This document shows positions 60,511-64,000 of a DNA stretch of 64,000 nucleotides, piece by piece. Within the stretch, counting starts at the first letter, position 1. Each line of letters starts with the position of its first letter. A program made the position numbers and the translations under genes. The notes below the pieces were generated by a model, which ran no database searches, was not told the DNA's origin, and saw only the letters and a list, made by a program, of their open reading frames with translations. Source of the stretch: an uncultured Cellulophaga sp. (GTDB taxonomy: Bacteria; Bacteroidota; Bacteroidia; Flavobacteriales; Flavobacteriaceae); contig CANLOV010000006.1 in the NCBI GenBank assembly GCA_947492955.1, positions 124,001 through 188,000 of the forward strand, read 5' to 3'.

Positions 60511-63201
60511 TAATTTTTCAAGCCTATTAATAACTAAAATAGGTCGTGTTTTCCAAAGAGAATACAGTATCGGAAAACTTAACACCCCAATTCTTGCAAA
60601 AGTTTTATAGCGTTCTAAACTAAAGTGATTTGCAAAATCCCCCTCATCTCCTATTAAGTCTATAAAAACTTTAACATCATTTTTTACGACTAGTAAATCT
60701 AAGATTTGCCCTCCTAAAGGATAATTAGCTATAATATCATCATAATCTTTTTTCTTTAAGGCATCATACACCTCTTTTTGAAAATGATGTGTGGGTTTTT
60801 CATAGGTAATATCAATTTCTTGGTCTTCTAGAAAATGTAAATACTCATACAAAAGAGAAGAAGATTCTAATTTATTAACATCTAGGGAATGGAATATTTG
60901 CTGGTATTGTTTTGCCCTAGTTATAGCTACATTTAGCACATCTGGCCTATTTATATACCGAAAAGCACTATGATGAGATTCATTATCAATGCAAAATGAT
61001 AGTAGCATAATATCTCTTTCATTCCCTTGAAAATGATAGGGTGTTCCACACAAGACATCAAACTTTTTAAGTATTTCTAAGGTATATCTACTTTTTAATT
61101 CTTTTTTTAGATAATTAACCTGATCTCCAAAAATGGACAATATGCCAATACTACAAGGCTTCTTCGCATGTTTAGAAATTAATTCATCTAAAGTCAATAA
61201 TAAAAGCTGTCCTTCTATTTCATTTTGTCCTTTATCTTCTCTTTTTGCTCCAGCTCCAGTGCATTTACACACCATTGTTTTTAGCTCTTTGTGTACATCT
61301 GGAGTTGCTTTTAATACCTGTAACTGATTATCATAAAACTTCTTGTTGCTAAAGCCAATAATTTTTGGAGACGACCTAAAATGCTCTCTTAAAAAAGAAA
61401 CCTGGTCTTGATGTTGAATATGCTCTAAATAAACATCAAGTATACTTTTATCTCTATAGTTAAATAGCGAATTATCTGGTAAAGAAAGTTTCTTTCTAAA
61501 TTGTTGTTGTTGCTTTTTTGAAATAAATGAATAATGCTTTAATTGTTTTGGATCACCAGCAATAACTACTTTTTTAGCTCTATAAATAGCAGGAAGTACA
61601 GAAGCAATATCACATTGAGTTGCTTCATCTATAATCACAACATCAAACAATTCTTTATGTGTAGGTAATACCGCATTTAACTCAGATAAATGAGCTAACC
61701 AAAGTGGAAAAGCTTTAAAAATATGATCAAAATTTAAGGTATCTACTTTTCGCTTATACTCTGAGAAATTTTCGCTTTGTAACGCATCATTATAAGCAAC
61801 TAGACTCAATCGTTGATTAGTAACTGCATTTTTAACATTATAATCTATACGCTCTAGTACATATTTCTTTAAGTTATTTGTTAAGGATTTATTTCTGTTT
61901 TCTATTTCAAACAATAAATCCCATATGGTTTCATCCAGATATATAAAAAGTTTAATATATAACTTTTTAAAAATATCGCTAGCTCTTATTTCCTTTCTAT
62001 TATTTATTTCTCCTAAGTCCACCTCAGCTCCAGCTCTTTTCAGGAATTCTTTTTCTGCCTTATGTAGATTATCTATATCATTGTTATACTTATTATATGC
62101 TTCTTCTAACCAATTAGGCCCATATACCCCTCCTAAAAGTCGCGTTAATTTGGCTTCTAAACTTTTTTTATAACTATGACCAGAAGTATGAATTATATAC
62201 CTTTTAAGACGATAATCGTTAATTAACATATTGTGCAACACCTCTACTGCGGACTTTGTTTTAGAAACAATAAGTACGGATTGACCTCTAAGAATACAAT
62301 CTACCGTAACAGCGCAAATAGTATATGACTTTCCTGTTCCTGGAGGACCAACGATAACACTATTATGATATTTCTGCACATTTTGCAATGCTTTAAATTG
62401 ATCACTATTAAGTTGATGTTTTAATACGCTATCAACATCTTGTTCCAATATTTTGGACTGTTTATTAAGTAATTCAGTTATTGGCTTACCAAAATAAGGT
62501 TGTTCTTCTATTTTTTTAAGGTCTGTAATTACCTTTAGAGCATTATTTATTTTTGGAACTAAGCTGACTAAGGCACCAGGGATAATTTTAAATATGCCTT
62601 TTTGATTTGAATTTCTTAAATACTTTGTGATTTTAGCTTGAGACCAAACCTTAGGAAAATACATTAATTCTTCTGCATCCACATTTTTAAAATACTTTTC
62701 TAAAGATCGCTTTAGTAAAAAAGCGTCTGTTATATCTTCATAAAAAAAACGTTCACAATCGTTTATAAAACCTTCAATACTAGATTTTATAGAATAAGGC
62801 AGAAACTTGTTTAGTACTAACCTATTTACAATACCTTCTTGTTTATTAATCCTTATATAACTTGTGTTGTCCTCTCCCTTTTCTATTGTAGCTGGATATA
62901 ATATTAAAGGAGCAAAAAGATTTTTATTTTTTGATAATGTATTTTCATTAACGCCAAGTACAAAAAAGGTTGCATAATACAGTTGTTTTTCTAGCTTATA
63001 TAAAGTTATATCTGCTAGTAATTCTTCTTCCTTTTTATGAAAAAGAGGAAGTATAGGATATTGCCCAGTAAGCAGTTCTTCTTTCTCCTTTATAAAATGT
63101 TTGTATTGGTATTTAGCTTGCCCTAGATTCTCTACAGAAAATCGATTATTATCTATTTCATAACATTTTCTAAAATATTCATGAAAAGCTTTTGGTTCCA
63201 T
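60502..63201 (-). CDS. Superfamily 1 helicase (DNA2/NAM7-like) with degenerate REase-like C-terminus
   Basis: An 899-residue protein. The N-terminal region (to about 265) has LFAPLILYPATIEKGEDNTSYIRINKQEG, typical of helicases of this branch. Walker A is VIVGPPGTGKSYTICAV around 285, the Ia-like segment VLIVSKTKSAVEVL follows, and Walker B is VVIIDEATQCD with IAGDPKQLKHYSF around 535-560. The C-terminal helicase core has FLREHFRSSPKIIGFSN, GTPYHFQGNERDIMLLSFC and DVLNVAITRAK (motif VI). The last 120 residues (FQKEVYDALKKKDYD, QILDLLVVKNDVKVFIDLIGD, LERYKTFARIGVLSFPI) resemble DUF559/Vsr-type nucleases, but the catalytic Glu-x-Lys is not intact. It may act in DNA repair or defence. Confidence 0.85.
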   Translation of the reverse strand: MEPKAFHEYFRKCYEIDNNRFSVENLGQAKYQYKHFIKEKEELLTGQYPILPLFHKKEEELLADITLYKLEKQLYYATFFVLGVNENTLSKNKNLFAPLILYPATIEKGEDNTSYIRINKQEGIVNRLVLNKFLPYSIKSSIEGFINDCERFFYEDITDAFLLKRSLEKYFKNVDAEELMYFPKVWSQAKITKYLRNSNQKGIFKIIPGALVSLVPKINNALKVITDLKKIEEQPYFGKPITELLNKQSKILEQDVDSVLKHQLNSDQFKALQNVQKYHNSVIVGPPGTGKSYTICAVTVDCILRGQSVLIVSKTKSAVEVLHNMLINDYRLKRYIIHTSGHSYKKSLEAKLTRLLGGVYGPNWLEEAYNKYNNDIDNLHKAEKEFLKRAGAEVDLGEINNRKEIRASDIFKKLYIKLFIYLDETIWDLLFEIENRNKSLTNNLKKYVLERIDYNVKNAVTNQRLSLVAYNDALQSENFSEYKRKVDTLNFDHIFKAFPLWLAHLSELNAVLPTHKELFDVVIIDEATQCDIASVLPAIYRAKKVVIAGDPKQLKHYSFISKKQQQQFRKKLSLPDNSLFNYRDKSILDVYLEHIQHQDQVSFLREHFRSSPKIIGFSNKKFYDNQLQVLKATPDVHKELKTMVCKCTGAGAKREDKGQNEIEGQLLLLTLDELISKHAKKPCSIGILSIFGDQVNYLKKELKSRYTLEILKKFDVLCGTPYHFQGNERDIMLLSFCIDNESHHSAFRYINRPDVLNVAITRAKQYQQIFHSLDVNKLESSSLLYEYLHFLEDQEIDITYEKPTHHFQKEVYDALKKKDYDDIIANYPLGGQILDLLVVKNDVKVFIDLIGDEGDFANHFSLERYKTFARIGVLSFPILYSLWKTRPILVINRLEKLLA

Positions 63202-63413
63202 CGATAAACAGTCGTAGGTTATGGTATAAGTAATTAGTTGATAAATATAACTTTTATATTAAGGTTTTACACTAAAACTTAAAATCGATTTTAAAAATCA
63301 CCTGAAAACCAATTATTTTATCAAAACGAATAGAATTTATTTTCTCATATATGGCTAATACATTAAGGAGGATTAAATTTACCGGTATGTAAAACTTTTA
63401 TATTGAAAAACAA

Positions 63414-63755
63414 GTGACAAAAGAAGACTTAATAGGCACATATAACATAATGGGTAGCAACCAAGATGCAGAAGAAAATAAATACAAAGGAACACTTACG
63501 TTATCTTTAGATACAAACAATAGGTTTTTAGCTAAATGGCGTATAAATAATGAACAAGAGCAACTGGGCGAAGGTTTCTTTAAGAATAATATTCTAGTCC
63601 TAAATTTCAAATACATTGGTCACGATAAGCAAACCTACAAAGGTATTGTTGTATACAAATGCTTAACTAAAAATATTCTAGAAGGTTTTTGGTCCGAAGA
63701 ACACGGAAACCCTTTATTCCTAGGAGAAGAAAATTGTTTTAGAATTCAAATTTAG
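63414..63755 (+). CDS. Small cytosolic lipocalin-like protein, unknown function
   Basis: A 113-residue protein starting at a GTG; no ATG is available upstream in frame. It is all-beta in appearance: LIGTYNIMGSNQDAEENKYKGTLTLSLDTNNRFLAKWRI, LGEGFFKNNILVLNFKYIG, YKGIVVYKCLTKNILEGFWSE. The order resembles a half or short lipocalin/fatty-acid-binding fold. There is no signal peptide. It stands alone after a 212-bp spacer in which I see only one purine-rich AAGGAGG at about 63365 and no clear promoter. Confidence 0.65.
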   Translation: MTKEDLIGTYNIMGSNQDAEENKYKGTLTLSLDTNNRFLAKWRINNEQEQLGEGFFKNNILVLNFKYIGHDKQTYKGIVVYKCLTKNILEGFWSEEHGNPLFLGEENCFRIQI

Positions 63756-63798
63756 TAGTATTTTACTAAGCACCTTAATATATCTTTCTATTAATCTG

Positions 63799-64000
63799 TT
63801 ATTGTTTTTTTTTAAACTGATTGTATATAAACTGTATTTCTTCAATAGTAAACTCTTTAGCTTCAAACCAATCGTGAGCTTCTATTTTAGCATTTTCTAT
63901 TTGAGCGTTTCTAATTGCGTTTATAGAAACTAAATGCCAATGTGTACTTTTATCTCTATTTACCGAGTAGCCAACATCACTCATTATATAAGATTCTTTA
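63799..64000 (-). CDS. Unidentified protein, C-terminal part at window edge
   Basis: An open frame reads from the window end through an ATG at 63984 to a stop at 63799, with residues such as STHWHLVSINAIRNAQIENAKIEAHDWFEAKEFTIEEIQFIYNQFKKKQ. No stop lies between the window edge and the ATG, so the gene may continue beyond 64000. Composition looks coding (helical, charged, no low complexity), but I recognise no family. The start cannot be decided. Confidence 0.45.
   Translation of the reverse strand, partial: KESYIMSDVGYSVNRDKSTHWHLVSINAIRNAQIENAKIEAHDWFEAKEFTIEEIQFIYNQFKKKQ

Noticed and set aside
63351-63392. AAGGAGG followed by a short ATG-led frame (MANTLRRIKFTGM)
   Set aside because: Only 13 codons. 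Strong Shine-Dalgarno sequences are not a reliable signal in Bacteroidota, and no conservation can be seen.
1-64000. CRISPR arrays, tRNA, rRNA, riboswitches (FMN near ribH, purine near purC), prophage
   Set aside because: No spaced identical repeats, cloverleaf candidates, riboswitch cores or phage genes were seen by reading; a covariance-model scan was not possible here.

Overview
The window comes from a low-GC member of the Bacteroidota, almost certainly family Flavobacteriaceae. The evidence is three gliding-motility genes (gldI, gldF, gldG), a secreted protein with a type IX secretion (T9SS) sorting tail, a LepB with a Bacteroidota-type N-terminal extension, a Zn-free type B L31, many lipoproteins, and promoters of the Bacteroidota form TTTG-N19/20-TAnnTTTG instead of E. 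coli-type boxes. I cannot name the genus. Apart from one decayed insertion sequence, no foreign DNA is obvious. I found no rRNA, tRNA, CRISPR array or prophage.

Layout. 1-9.5 kb: the end of dapB, then lepB, a WbqC-like gene and a small membrane protein on the plus strand. These converge on a minus-strand series: TPR protein, ribH, a small membrane protein, mutL, two rhomboids and an EEP hydrolase. 9.7-15.9 kb: recF-lipoprotein-DUF721, ndk and a PhoD-like phosphatase, then the nrnA-like/gldI/double-PPIase operon. 15.88-17.46 kb: a dead IS3-family element directly downstream of carB. 17.5-31.9 kb: carB, rpmH, cell-wall and tRNA-modification genes, rpmE2, a membrane-linked glycosyltransferase, phosphohexomutase and an MsbA-like ABC exporter. 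32-41 kb: a lipoprotein, an ECF sigma-factor operon, phoH-purC-SGNH hydrolase, a SAM-hydroxide adenosyltransferase-like gene and gldFG. 41-50 kb: dnaN, a 1617-residue T9SS cargo protein, small membrane and secreted proteins, and mnmE.

The most unusual region is 50.4-63.2 kb. A minus-strand cluster encodes a YjfI/Tir-chaperone-like protein, PspA, an NfeD-like OB-fold membrane protein, a long flotillin and a 1612-residue MoxR-like AAA+ protein with a long coiled-coil body. An XRE regulator with an S24-like but apparently non-catalytic C-terminal domain is transcribed divergently from it. The shared 214-bp intergenic region holds back-to-back promoters, a 17-bp dyad and four TTAGCA motifs. Convergent with the regulator, and overlapping its 3' end, is an SF1 helicase with a degenerate nuclease-like C-terminus. 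I read the cluster as a membrane-integrity module: a PspA (ESCRT-III-like) coat, a flotillin scaffold and a large remodelling ATPase under a dedicated repressor. Its parts are known families, but this combination, its giant ATPase and its regulation look poorly characterised.

Several genes classically found near bacterial oriC (recF, rpmH, dnaN, mnmE) lie within 40 kb of one another but are not adjacent. No stretch above about 300 bp lacks a gene or mobile element. The larger gaps (17232-17466, 20580-20809, 42582-42808, 47663-47941, 55215-55463, 59538-59751, 63202-63413) hold only the promoters, hairpins and IS ends listed, or nothing I recognise.
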